Notes under the pieces: model-generated | Databases searched by the model: none | The model's input: only the letters and a program-made list of their open reading frames with translations | Told to the model about the DNA's origin: nothing | From: Eutypa lata | Lineage: Eukaryota > Ascomycota > Sordariomycetes > Xylariales > Diatrypaceae | Direction: 5' to 3' | Length of the DNA: 64,000 bases | Assembly (NCBI GenBank): GCA_022661535.1 | Contig: JAKULF010000004.1 | Coordinates: forward strand, 3,100,001-3,164,000 | Shown: piece by piece, positions 32,845 through 43,274 of the stretch | How positions within the stretch are numbered: position 1 is the first letter of the stretch | Layout of the letters: every line of letters starts with the position of its first letter | Program-made: the position numbers and the translations under genes

Positions 32845-33163
32845 CGTCCTCTGAAGTTTTGTTTCTAAAGGCTTGACAACTGATGCGATGAGATCGAACG
32901 AGTATCCCGGAATGGGTGTTCTGGCTTTTGTCGTCCTGTTTCTTGGCCTTATATCCAGGAGAGATGCTCTATGCTTGCGCGACGCATTCTTCGAGCTAGT
33001 AAGTACATAGTATTGAATGACATCGATCAAGAGAAACCCTCGAATTACAACCCGCAGTTGAAATACCCCACGTTACACTACCCCACGGGGTCTCATATGC
33101 CCCTTTGGAGAATAGCTCGCGATCTAAGATACCCGGGGAAATGGGTGAAATGGGGGAAGTTTC

Positions 33164-33178
33164 CCTGACCCCCACGTA
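33164..33178 (-). promoter_or_regulatory. Shared cluster motif, MFS promoter
   Basis: TTACGTGGGGGTCAG toward the MFS gene, identical to the copy at 25095. Confidence 0.55.
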
Positions 33179-33889
33179 ATGGCGCTATCAAATGATCTAC
33201 ATACGTAGGTAGTTAGCTATGACTATAATCAATTCGCTGATTGGTATTGGCTAGTTGGAGACGCGTTTCAGTCTGCAGGGGCGGCGGAGCAGCTGAGCAG
33301 CTAAAACTTAACTTCTGTCGCCTCAACAACGGATATCTCGGGACATACTTTCCTAATGTAATTGATATATCACAATTCGTTAATCTCTATTTTCCTTCCA
33401 AGCTCTGAGACCCCGGCCCTTTTAGTTGAGGAGAACCCGGTTTCCAAGATTAACGTATCCCCTTTGTAGCCAAGTCATGCTATATGAAGCATCCTTCGAG
33501 TAAGACCTAATATAGTACGACTAGATAGTACGTTCCCATGCCCTGCTTCTTAGTGAATTGAACTTGTATCTCCAAGAAGTTATTATGCGGGGGGCCTCCA
33601 CATCATGGGCACTACATAGGTATAGTTATGTGCGGAGTTGCGTGGGGAACAACCAAAGCCCGGTGTTGGAGAAAATTACATAGCACGGGAAACTCAACTA
33701 TACCAAGCTCATGTACGGGAATGGTCAAATCCCGACGAAACCCGGTAAATTCTAACAGATACCTAACGTTAATAATACTTAGTGTACGAAGCACAGTGAA
33801 TCATAGTAGTAGGTATGTCACAACCTGAGATGCTACTTAGATCTGTCCAGTTTTTATCCGAGTTGGAGATTATATGGGTATCCATGTCT

Positions 33890-33903
33890 AGGTGGGGGTC
33901 ATC
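33890..33903 (+). promoter_or_regulatory. Shared cluster motif, lactate dehydrogenase promoter
   Basis: AGGTGGGGGTCATC, ~490 bp upstream of the start at 34389. Confidence 0.45.
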
Positions 33904-34023
33904 AAACGGACACCGAGCGTACTTGCATGTAATTATATTTCGCTGAAGCAGGCTACGAACAATGAGAAATAATTCCAAACCACTACCTTGTTTCTGGAAT
34001 TATATAGTTATACGTGCTAGCAT

Positions 34024-34035
34024 TTACGTGGGGGT
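34024..34035 (+). promoter_or_regulatory. Cluster motif variant, lactate dehydrogenase promoter
   Basis: TTACGTGGGGGT, ~355 bp upstream of the start codon. Confidence 0.45.
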
Positions 34036-34388
34036 GTGTGAGGTCTAGGCAATGCTAGCGGATTTCAAAGAAGCGGTGTTGTTAATTTCCCCGTTAGAGT
34101 AGGGTGTCGCTGGTCTGGTCGGCGCTGGTGTATACTATACATGCCGTCTCACTTGTGGAGCCCCTATCTTCTGCGTCTGGTTCATGCAGCAATCCGGCGA
34201 AATACCCCACGATGCAAATTGCCCCTAAATCAGCCGAAATTGCGGCGTCAGAATGTATTGGATTTAAATGAAGTGGTTCATTGTATGATTGCTCTTTGAA
34301 TTTAAAGAAAGCAGGCCGAATAAAGTCAGAAATATCTCATGGCCAAGGAGACGGTAACAAGTGGTTTTTCTGTCCTACTATAATCTCA

Positions 34389-35872
34389 ATGGCTACCATC
34401 GACGGAGCAGACATCGCGAAACACAGCACTAAAGGGGATTGCTGGACCGTGATACATGGGAAGGTTTGGAACATCTCAGGTATACTCATCTCTCCCGCCC
34501 TATTGACTAAGTACGCATAACCACGGGTACCAGGGTCTAACGTAGCATAGACTTCGTTGATGAACATCCCGGAGGAGCCAAACTCATACTCAAGTGCGCT
34601 GGCCGAGACGGCACGAAGATGTACAACACTGTCCATGGCCCGGAACTGGTCACCGAGACGCTGGCTCCCGAGAAATGCCTAGGCAGCGTTAAACCGGGCA
34701 GCTTACTAACGCGCAAGGAAGAGAAGCCTGTTAAGAAAGTAGAGCAAGACAATCTACGGCCGAAGTGGCCGCCCCTGGGATCCATTGTAAACTTGGACGA
34801 CTTCGAGAAAGTAGCACAGAGCTATCTTGACCCAACCGGTTGGGCGTATTACTCCTCCGGTGCCGAGGACGAACTAAGCCTCCAAGACACGCGCCGCCTC
34901 TTCCGTCGGACCACGTTCCGCCCGCGCGTGCTTCGCCGCGTAGAGCCCGTGTCGCCCGCGACCAGCATCCTGGGACGCCCATCATCGCTGCCCTTCTACA
35001 TCTCCCCCACGGGCATAGGGAGGTACGCGCACGCGGAGGCCGAGCAAATCCTAGCCCGCGTCGCCGGGAAAGAGGGCATCATCTACTGCATGCCCTCCGC
35101 GGCGCCGCACGAGACCATATCCAGCGCCCGCGTCAGCCCCGAGCAGCCGCTCTTCCTGCAGCTCTACGCGAACCGCGACCGCGCCAAAAGCGAGGCCCTG
35201 ATACGCAAGGCGGAGGCCCTCGGCGCCGCGGCGGTATTCCTCACCGTCGACTCGCCCGTGCTCGGGCGGCGCGAGCGCGACGATCGGCTCAAGGTCGCCG
35301 AAGGCGAGGAGCTGGTGTCCGCCGGCGTGGCGAAGACGAGCTCGAGCGGCTTGCTCAACCCCCTGCTGACGTGGGAGGACGTCGACTGGCTCCGCCGGAT
35401 CACCTCCCTCCCGCTGGTCATCAAGGGGATCCAGACGGTCGAGGACGCCCTGGTGGCCTACGACCACGGCGTCCGGGGCGTGGTGCTCTCGAACCACGGC
35501 GGGCGGTCGCTCGACACCGCGCAGGCGCCTCTGCTGACGCTGTTTGAGATCCGCAAGCACGCACCGCACCTGCTCTCGCGCGACGTGCGGGGCAAGTTCC
35601 AGGTGTTCATCGATGGGGGCATCCGGCGCGGTACCGACGTGCTCAAGGCGCTGGCGTTGGGTGCGTCGGCGGTGGGGATCGGGCGGCCGTTCTTATATGC
35701 CTTGACGGCCGAGTACGGGGAGGCGGGTGTGACGCGGTTGGTGCAGATGTTCCGGGCTGAGATCGAGACTAGCATGGCTTTGGTGGGAGCGGCCAGCGTC
35801 GATGACCTGGTTCCGGAAATGATTAATAGCGAACGCGCGGAGAATGAGATGTCTCGGAGGGTGAAACTGTGA
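34389..35872 (+). CDS. Flavocytochrome b2-like L-lactate / 2-hydroxyacid dehydrogenase
   Basis: Exon 1 34389-34479 and exon 2 34551-35872 (intron GTATAC...GCATAG, 71 bp) give 470 aa. The N-terminal cytochrome b5 domain has heme ligands His36 (DEHPGG) and His59, spaced 23 residues as in yeast CYB2. The FMN-dependent barrel follows: YYSSGAEDE, LQLY, TVDSPVLGRRERD, Lys322 (VIKGI) and active-site His346 (SNHGGRSLD), with the Lys-His spacing of CYB2. The enzyme should oxidise L-lactate or a related 2-hydroxyacid to the keto acid and pass electrons to cytochrome c. The model starts right at the b5 domain and shows no mitochondrial presequence, so location is unclear; an upstream exon could be missing. 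In the cluster it could recycle lactate arising from a 6-deoxy sugar. Confidence 0.88.
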
Positions 35873-36209
35873 AGTCGTTTGGTTGAAGCTGTACCGCTAT
35901 AGTACTACACCGCTATCATTTCTAAACGTGGGGGCATGTCAACTAATCAGCAATATCTAATGTTATTTACATTGTAATAGAACAATGAAGTGGCTTCATT
36001 TCAGGGTAAATACACAGTTGATCCCACTTAATAGCATTAGTGAATCGAGATAGGTCGAGGACCTGTGTAACAGCCAGTTCAACTCCGTCTATTGATTTGT
36101 TGCCATGATGTCTACTCAGCGACTCTAGAGAATAAATATGGCCCATGACAAACCACCTATCCTTAATAACCATGGTGTTAAACAGCTAATTTACTATCAT
36201 AGATACACG
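35873..36209. terminator. Convergent 3' intergenic region
   Basis: About 340 bp between two convergent stop codons. Contains ACGTGGGGGCATG at 35925, a motif variant in a 3' position. Confidence 0.3.
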
Positions 36210-37404
36210 TTACAGATTTGATGCCTTCAAAAACCTAAGGTTCATCCCGGTCAAGACCACATAGAGTGTTTCGATCGTTGGTATACTGAGGCCGAGCTCC
36301 TTTCCTTTCGCAACGGGATACCCAAGGATTATGTCGACTTCCATCGGCCTCCCGTTCTTCGCATCCATCTGCATACTGCTGCCGATAGGTGGCATTGCCA
36401 AGATCTTGTCGATAAGCGTGTCGATCAGCGAGTATTCGATCGGCACGTCGCACTTTCGAGCTACGTCGATAACTTCGGTCATTAAGCGGCGGGTCATCGG
36501 CATCGCATCGGGTGAGGACTTCAGCCAGGTGTGTGTGTCCAGCATCGTCAGCGTCGTGAGAGAGTTCCACGCTGCGTTCCAGACAACCTTCTCCCACCGC
36601 TGCACCTGGATATTGGGCACGACCTGGAATATAGTCTTGCCATGTCTCAGCAAGGAGACGAAATCGTACAGTCGCTGTTTCTCTACGCTTTGATCGGCCG
36701 AGGGATTATGAAACAGTCCTATCTGCATATCCTCGGATTTCGTGTGTTTGATAACACCCGGCTCGGGTTGGGCGGCTCCCACCCAAGTCTGCAAACGGAC
36801 GTCAGCTTCTCCTTGTACCAATGTGTATATTTGTGTACATATACAACGCGGGTTACGGAGTTTTACGGACCACACAGGACAATATAGTCGTGCTGGGAAA
36901 ATGCTTCCTGAATGGTTCTTCGTTACCGACACCATTCTGGATTATGACGACGGTCGTCTTCTTCTCGTCGACGCCCGGCGCAATCTGCTCCGGGGCAGCT
37001 CCAGGGTTAATCGCCTTGTGAGCGCAGACAATGTAGTCGAAAGTTGATTGGGCCTCGGCAACAGTCTTCACCACTACAGACGGACAAATAAGCACCTTAG
37101 TTCAGCAATAGCAAAATCATACTCGTATTCACACCACCTACCTTTGTACGGCCGCACTGTATGATCCCCGTGGTTCCCACTGCTCATAGAAATCCCATTC
37201 GCTTTGACGGCCTCATAGTTCGACCGCGCCACTACGGTGAGTCTCACATTCTCCGAGCGGCTTAGGATGAATGCGTAGAATGAGCCAATGCTAGATTGAC
37301 GTCAGCTCCGGTCTAGCGAAAAAGAAAAAAAAAATCATCACGAGAGACACAACTCACGCGCCAAGCCCGTACAGACAGACGTCGATTTGGTTAGGAGAGG
37401 GCAT
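36210..37404 (-). CDS. 2-dehydropantoate 2-reductase (ApbA/PanE) family protein, four exons
   Basis: Exons 37404-37358, 37290-37142, 37073-36871 and 36788-36210 give 325 aa; donors are GTGAGT, GTAGGT and GTCCGT. The N-terminal Rossmann motif is GLGAIG (13-18), followed by RSNYEAVKANGISM, VCAHKA and VVIIQNGVGNEEPF, all PanE landmarks. The C-terminal helical domain keeps the active-site Lys in EKVVWNAAWNSLTTL and the RPMEVDIILGYPVAKGKELGLSIPT block. Canonical members reduce ketopantoate with NADPH in pantothenate synthesis, but fungi carry many paralogues with other 2-keto acid or unknown substrates. Location in the sugar-acid cluster, and a GGGGGTCATC motif ~195 bp upstream, suggest this is such a paralogue. 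Confidence 0.86.
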
Positions 37405-39672
37405 CGTCGTTATAGATTACTTAGGTCTCTCGATATTTTTGGGACGCATAAAAATTGACTGAATTCATAGCCCGGGTTGGTACACAATATGTCATCTATG
37501 TCTATCCCATCCTGAAGGAAGGAAGTCCTATTAGAAAACTATTAATTCTCCGCTTTTCGGCCTTGATCCCGGATGATGGGCGCGCATCTTGGGCGATGAC
37601 CCCCAACTCTCCGCCCGTGGAGACTAGTCCGGGACCTGTGGGTCGAGAAGTACAGCCTAGTGGGCTCTAGACGATAGTATTCAACGTACTATACACTATG
37701 CAGTTAGTATCACGTCTGTTGTCATCATGGTGGAGCTGGGAACCGTTGCCTACATATGTTGAGTATAACCGCTTTCGGCCTTAACGTTCGATTTATTATG
37801 CGTGTCTGGATAACAGGGGGAATTTTCATACATAAAAAGCTAAGATACTGTCCCTCGGCTTTGAATCTGCTTTTCATAGCCTACGCGTCCTCCAGGTATT
37901 ACACGGAGAATTATTAATAGACATGGCGGAAATGATGATAGTACTTGAGCAGAAGGAAAAAAAAAATTTGTTAAAGGATAATTATTGGAGAATCGAACTT
38001 CCGGTGGAAGAGACGTTGGACTGGCTCTGCTTGCGAACTGTATCTGCAAAATGACCCAAGCAAAGCAATGAATCAATGGTAGTTGGAGATGTCAATGTGG
38101 TAGTGATTATGTTTATGTGTATTAGTTTTTACATTCTTACCGATCATCCCTAATAATTATCACCAAGTAGTCCTCTTGGGATATATCACTCTTCATCTCC
38201 TTTGCCCCCAATAGCATATTTCAATAATTAAGACAAAAGTTATTCTATAAGCTCAAAAGAACAAGATAAATAGTAGGATCATAAGGATCATATATCTATT
38301 GTTCGGAATACCTAACTATATACCTGCATAACTATAGTAGGCTAGGCTGATATCTTGGTTTTTGGAGTTTAGTGAGTGAATTTCAGCATAAAGGATCTAG
38401 TTTAACGCCTCTCCTGTCATCATTATAAGGCATAGGAAAATTAATCTTTCTGTAATAAAAACAGCGGTGGTCCGGGCGTTATCCGAGCTCGAGTCTCATT
38501 CTCATCCGCATAGTTCTTTATCTGCGCCAGTAAGTATAATTCAGGGAATGCCATAAAGGGCTAGGAGGGCTCCAAAGATGCTTACGATATGCTAGAATCA
38601 TCACTTGCTATCATACTTGTACTTAGGAAGGAAATTTACGAGGAGAGTATTTCGTCACTATTAGAAAGATAAATAGGGATAATACATGGTGGAGATATTT
38701 ATTCGGATTGAGGAGTACTGCACCATTTGTCGCACAAACCAGAAATTCACTTTACTACTCTTCAGGTGGGTGAATTATCTCTCATCTATTTTGGTCTCTT
38801 TAGGTATTTCTAGAGGCGCGTCAGTGATTCTTAAGGTGGTGGATTTATATTCATGCGGTGAATCATACTCTAAGAGTATTGCGTACCGAAGCTCTAGTTG
38901 ATATCTCGAGGCTGACTAGTTGCTGCTAATTCGGTTCACTACTTCGAGCACTCCGGTGCATGTTAGTGCTATTCGGCCTACAACGAGTTTGTGACATTGA
39001 TGGGCAGCATGCAAAGAGTGATAGTAGGTAATGCACAGAAAACTGAAAGTAAATCCCTTAACAATTTATGGATCGAAAGTTTACATAGTACCCCAAGTCT
39101 AACCAGGAGAAGTGTACATGTGTTGAGGATTAATATCAAAACTGCGTGCTTAATCAATCGAAACCCACTATTATCATCTGCAAGCATCTAGGTAAAGGGC
39201 ATTATTGACGCTGTATTGGCCAAAGACCGTGTCGGAAACTTGCACGCGTGGTTTGTAAAATGTAGAGCTAAGGTCGAATAGATCTGTTCCGAGATATTGC
39301 GTTGATTCGAATTCATCTAAACGCCACATGGCATAGTAGATTAGGCATTATCTACTTGTTAGATGTTGTTAATGGTAGGTATACTTCATCGGCCGCGGTT
39401 GCTCTAGATGCGTTAAGAAGCGTCCCAGTTGGTAGATCTCCTGTCTAGGATCACGCAGAACAATAAATTAATAATAGGAGAGGTAGGTCGATTAGCTAGT
39501 ATTTTGAATAGACTACTCATCTCCTATTGATATTTACGAGTCCATAAAATGGCCAGGGTTGCAGTAGTAATGGGTGAACAATTTTAGAATAATCCAAGGT
39601 CTCGAGGAAAATACAGTTAGACGGACTATGTGTGACACCTCAAAAATAATGTCTGGGACAAAAAAAGAAAAT
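37405..39672. other. Intergenic, no gene recognised
   Basis: About 2.3 kb, increasingly AT-rich. Apart from the motif at 37597, nothing recognised. Confidence 0.5.
37597..37606 (-). promoter_or_regulatory. Shared cluster motif, PanE-like promoter
   Basis: GGGGGTCATC region (TTGGGGGTCATC) toward the gene; right-most copy of the cluster. Confidence 0.45.
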
Positions 39673-39754
39673 CATCCACGACGGGACTCGAACCCGCAAA
39701 TCTTCGACTCACTAAAGTAGGAGGTCGACGAGTTACTATAATTTGAATTAGTTT
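39673..39754 (-). pseudogene. tRNA-Arg(CCT) with 8-nt intron, 5' half degenerate
   Basis: On the minus strand a perfect 5-bp anticodon stem TCGAC/GTCGA encloses CTCCTA, an 8-nt CTTTAGTG insert at the usual intron site (after position 37) and A38, so the anticodon is CCT. It is followed by a good T arm (GCGGG-TTCGAGT-CCCGT, the B box) and the acceptor strand CGTGGAT with G73. The 5' side does not supply ATCCACG for the acceptor stem, and the D arm keeps only AGTAACTCG. The A box is eroded. A decayed tRNA gene is therefore more likely than a working one. Confidence 0.5.
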
Positions 39755-40898
39755 ATTTCTGTTGGTTGGTTTTTCAAAGAAAGCAACTTACCCATTTCTC
39801 CACGTGGACTTGTGTAAAAGATTACAGTATATTTTGCCTTATAAGGTCAGGTAGGACCAGGTTGAATAGGCAGCCTTACCTACACGTAGGGAAGGTGCAG
39901 AGGAGGCGCAGCTGCCAAAACTCATGTACCTCTTCCAACCAACTGGAAAATGACGTCAATGAACAAACGGCACGCACATGAAAGAGTTTAAATGATTATG
40001 ATAGGTAAGCTCGTTACCTACATCCCAGACCAAGAAAAAATAGAGGCTTGCTGCATGTGCATTTCAGCTGCGTTGCCACAGCCTGTCTACCTGTAGGTAC
40101 CTACATATGTATATGTACCTATGGTAAGGAACTGGACCCTGAGCACTGGTAACATTAAACAACCGCATGAGAGCTGGTAGGTAGGCATGCATTCCAATAC
40201 TATCAGGATGCTGAAGTCCAATGCAATTGGTACTGGAAATGTCCATCTATGATCCGATGGTACACAAGGCATGCATGCATCAGTTCTGCCTAGATACTCA
40301 GATCTCCTCTCGTTCAACCATCAACCATTTGATTCCCGGTGTCAGCGATAAAATGCTCTCTGGCAGTCTAGCAGTCACTCACTCAGTGGGTTTGGCATCT
40401 CTTCATCAAGAAACGATACAGCAGGAGTACAATAGTATGTCACCTGGCTTCCGTGCTACATACTTTAAGGAGATCTTAGTTGCTCAACAACGTTTCACCA
40501 ACCGAAGCTAGGTAGTAGCGCAGGTATAACCTCCAACTCAGAATAATGCTAGTAGTTTACGGTAATCTTAATTACAAGTATGTTATATATGTGATTCGAA
40601 TACGTTGCTAGCTTTCTCCGAGTGGACATTGGGTCCTAGGCTGAAACAAATATAACGACCATACCAATGTTCACTAGAGGATATTTCCCGAATATATGAT
40701 AGGAGACGTAAGTTTAAAATATGAACATGACAGTATATTTATACGGCGATGATTGATTACTAAACTACATTTGGGTTCAATTGGCCAATTTATTGTACAA
40801 CCCTTCCCTACAACGACAGGTCATGTAGCGTATTCCAACTCAAAACAATACATGGGAGCCGCTCAACTACTCGCTCCGGATAGGTACAGGTATTAATC
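39755..40898. other. Intergenic, no gene recognised
   Basis: About 1.1 kb. Contains CCTACC/GGTAGG-type short repeats near 40085-40125. Confidence 0.45.
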
Positions 40899-41765
40899 TC
40901 ACAAATCTGACAGACTCGGGATGCTCCATTCCTTCCATCCCTTTTTCTCTCCGGGCAACTCTACAGCCTCCCACTCCTCCTGAGTGACGTTGTTCCAGTC
41001 GGCGGGATCGATCCAACCGATGTAGGCGCGGTCTCCGAACCCGCCAACCCAGTAAATCTTCGTGACAACGAGCCGCACGAACTCGGACTCGTGGATTCGG
41101 TTGCCCGGGAGCCAGTACTTGGCGTCAGGGTGCGCGTCGACGAAGCAGGCCGACAGAGCCTCGGTAGATGCCGAGTCGATCTTCTCGAGGTAGCCGATCA
41201 GCGAATACCGGGGCAGGTTGGCCGCCGAGTAAGGCACAGGGTCCACCTCTTCCTCCTCCTCCTTGGGCTCGCGCCCCAGAAGCCAGTCGAGGAACGTCGA
41301 GGTTGTAGATGTCGTAGACTTGATGCGCTTGTCGGGCGGGTAGCGCGGCGCCCAGTTCTGTGCCAGACTGATGTTGGACCCCTCGCGCACGTTCTTGAAG
41401 GACGTCGCGATGTTGATCGCGAGGATGGTCGGGTTGCCGTTGGCCTCGCAGTCGGCGACGTAGTCCATCATGCCGATGGGGGCGCCGCCTAGGCCGTCCG
41501 GACGGTGCTCCTCGCTCGAGAGGCGACCGTCGTCGGTGGAGCTCGAGCTCGGGAAGATGGTGGAGAGAGTCCCGAGTGGCGTCAGGGCCAGGATGCGTCG
41601 GCCGAGCACGGCGGACTCGTACGCCGTCGGGATCCGACTGTACTTCGCATCGGAGACCGGGGGGTTGCTGAATATATGCTGCTGGGGCCCTGATGGTAGC
41701 TGCTCGGCGTGGCCCGAGCCAGCGGCGGCGAGCGAGAGGATGGGAAGGTGGTGAAAGAACCTCAT
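40899..41765 (-). CDS. Secreted CREG-like protein (FMN-binding split-barrel fold)
   Basis: Single exon, 288 aa. The N-terminus is a signal peptide (MRFFHHLPILSLAAAGSGHA). The body matches the CREG / pyridoxamine-5-phosphate-oxidase-like domain: YESAVLGRRILALTPLGTLSTIFP, GGAPIGMMDYVADC, NPTILAINIATSFKN, NLPRYSLIGYLEKID, DAKYWLPGNRIHESEFVRLVVTKIYWVGGFGDRAYIGWI. An acidic linker EEEEEVD (approximately residues 170-176) splits the barrel. CREG proteins are secreted or endolysosomal glycoproteins that usually do not bind FMN; the fungal role is unknown. Putative N-glycosylation sites NIS and NVT are present. No functional partner is seen next door. Confidence 0.85.
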   Translation of the reverse strand: MRFFHHLPILSLAAAGSGHAEQLPSGPQQHIFSNPPVSDAKYSRIPTAYESAVLGRRILALTPLGTLSTIFPSSSSTDDGRLSSEEHRPDGLGGAPIGMMDYVADCEANGNPTILAINIATSFKNVREGSNISLAQNWAPRYPPDKRIKSTTSTTSTFLDWLLGREPKEEEEEVDPVPYSAANLPRYSLIGYLEKIDSASTEALSACFVDAHPDAKYWLPGNRIHESEFVRLVVTKIYWVGGFGDRAYIGWIDPADWNNVTQEEWEAVELPGEKKGWKEWSIPSLSDL

Positions 41766-42630
41766 GGTGAATCCTCGACCTCGGATACCGTGGCAAACAA
41801 CTGGATATTCTAAGAGGCAGAGCGGTTTAGATATCTCCAGCTAAAACTGATGAGGTTCCCGTTGAGCACAGCTCGACTGTCTTTGTCCTAGATTGCAAGG
41901 CGGAAGCTCATGAATATATGTAAGAATATACAAATGCAACAGTTAAAATAGCTCCGACCACGGCGCCGACTGGGATCGGAATGAGGTCAAGCCGCACCAC
42001 CACGCGATCAGGCCACGATCTAACGGTAGTCCTAAACCGGCTTAGCGGATGTCGAGCTACGGCCGTACTTACATGTGATGGAGGATTAGGCGGTCATACC
42101 AAGGTATAGTTAGCTTCTTTTTCAGATTGAGGATGAAGATGCAACTGAAGTGATCATAGACAAGAGTCTAAAACATATCTTGAATTTTAGGTGCGTATCT
42201 CAACAAGTGATTTCAAGTTGCCAACGTCGTTTTGAAGACGCAATGCATGCTGCAACCTCTGTAACTACCTTCCGGATTTAGCGGATGTATCTATTATGTA
42301 AGCGGTTGTTGGCATGTGGGTCTGAAGCAAGTTGACCGTCTCGGACTACGTAGCGTGGTTCTCACCGCTGCCGAGGATTACCCTGGCACCTGGCTGCCTT
42401 GGAGTATTTATGCACTGACCAGCTTTTATGCAGTTAGACAGTTGCACGTGACTAGGGCTTTTCAGATTCGCCCCTCGCTCCTGTGGTATTCTGACTCTCT
42501 TACCCACTTCTACCCAAACCAGCCGCAAGTCAAAGATTTCATCAGCCGACAGCGCCCATACAACACCCACCTACATCAACGCCCAGCGAACAGAAAAAGT
42601 CTTGTCTCGTACCAGCAAACCAAATTCAAG
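41766..42630. other. Divergent intergenic region CREG-like / RPS30
   Basis: About 860 bp. The last ~120 bp before the S30 start are pyrimidine/ACC-rich, as in many fungal ribosomal-protein leaders. Confidence 0.45.
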
Positions 42631-43274
42631 ATGGGAAAGGTTCACGGAAGTTTAGCTCGTGCCGGTATGTCACCTCGATTGATAGAATATTCGGGAGGAC
42701 CACGATAAACTGATGATATTCTCACTACAGGAAAGGTCAAGTCTCAGACGCCTAAGGTTCGTTCATTCGCATCTCTAACCTAGCACCAATATTCGCACCC
42801 TGCCCGATTAGAAAGAAAGAAAAACCCTGTCCCGGATGATGAAGGAAGCGCAATACTCGAAGTGTGTTGAAAGAGGGGAGTCAGTGGGGCAAATGACAAG
42901 CGAGAAATTTCGACATTCACCAGTTGAAGCCTTCGACTACATTGCTTTGCGGACGGATCGTTATACACCCATCGAGAGAGGAGAATGATTCTGATAACAC
43001 CTACGAATTTGCGCTTCCTTCCATCATTTGGGTCGCACGAAATAGAAGGAAATTGATGGCTGACATGGCAGGTTACAGGTCGAGAAGCAAGAGAAGCCCA
43101 AGACGCCCAAGGGCCGTGCGAAGAAGAGACTCACATACACCCGTCGTTTCGTCAACGTCACCCTAACCGGTGGCAAGAGAAAGGTCCGTACCGACATCTG
43201 AGTACAGATATTGATATCAATCAAGCAAGCTGACATGTTGGCAAAAATAGATGAACCCCAACCCTGGTACTTAA
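42631..43274 (+). CDS. RPS30: 40S ribosomal protein eS30, four exons
   Basis: Exons 42631-42664, 42731-42756, 43079-43183 and 43251-43274 give the 62-residue protein [12 protein letters not shown]...MNPNPGT, essentially the canonical eS30 sequence. It is a component of the small ribosomal subunit. The start codon is the first Met of eS30; there is no ubiquitin-like (FUBI) leader as in animals. The second intron is long (322 bp) for this window and the last exon encodes only seven residues. GTATGT, GTTCGT and GTCCGT donors with CAG/TAG acceptors are used. No other gene could be this; identity is secure. Confidence 0.96.

Larger units (their letters stand above)
32845..34388. other. Divergent intergenic region, MFS and lactate dehydrogenase promoters
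   Basis: About 1.5 kb serving two divergent cluster genes. Contains four or more G-rich motif copies (33164, 33890, 34024, plus CGTGGGG boxes near 33070-33095 and 34205). No gene recognised. Confidence 0.55.

Noticed and set aside
34840..35547. 235-codon Arg/Pro-rich frame
   Set aside because: Out-of-frame reading of the lactate dehydrogenase barrel.
42316..42708. 130-codon frame overlapping the S30 start
   Set aside because: Crosses the S30 leader and first intron; no family similarity.
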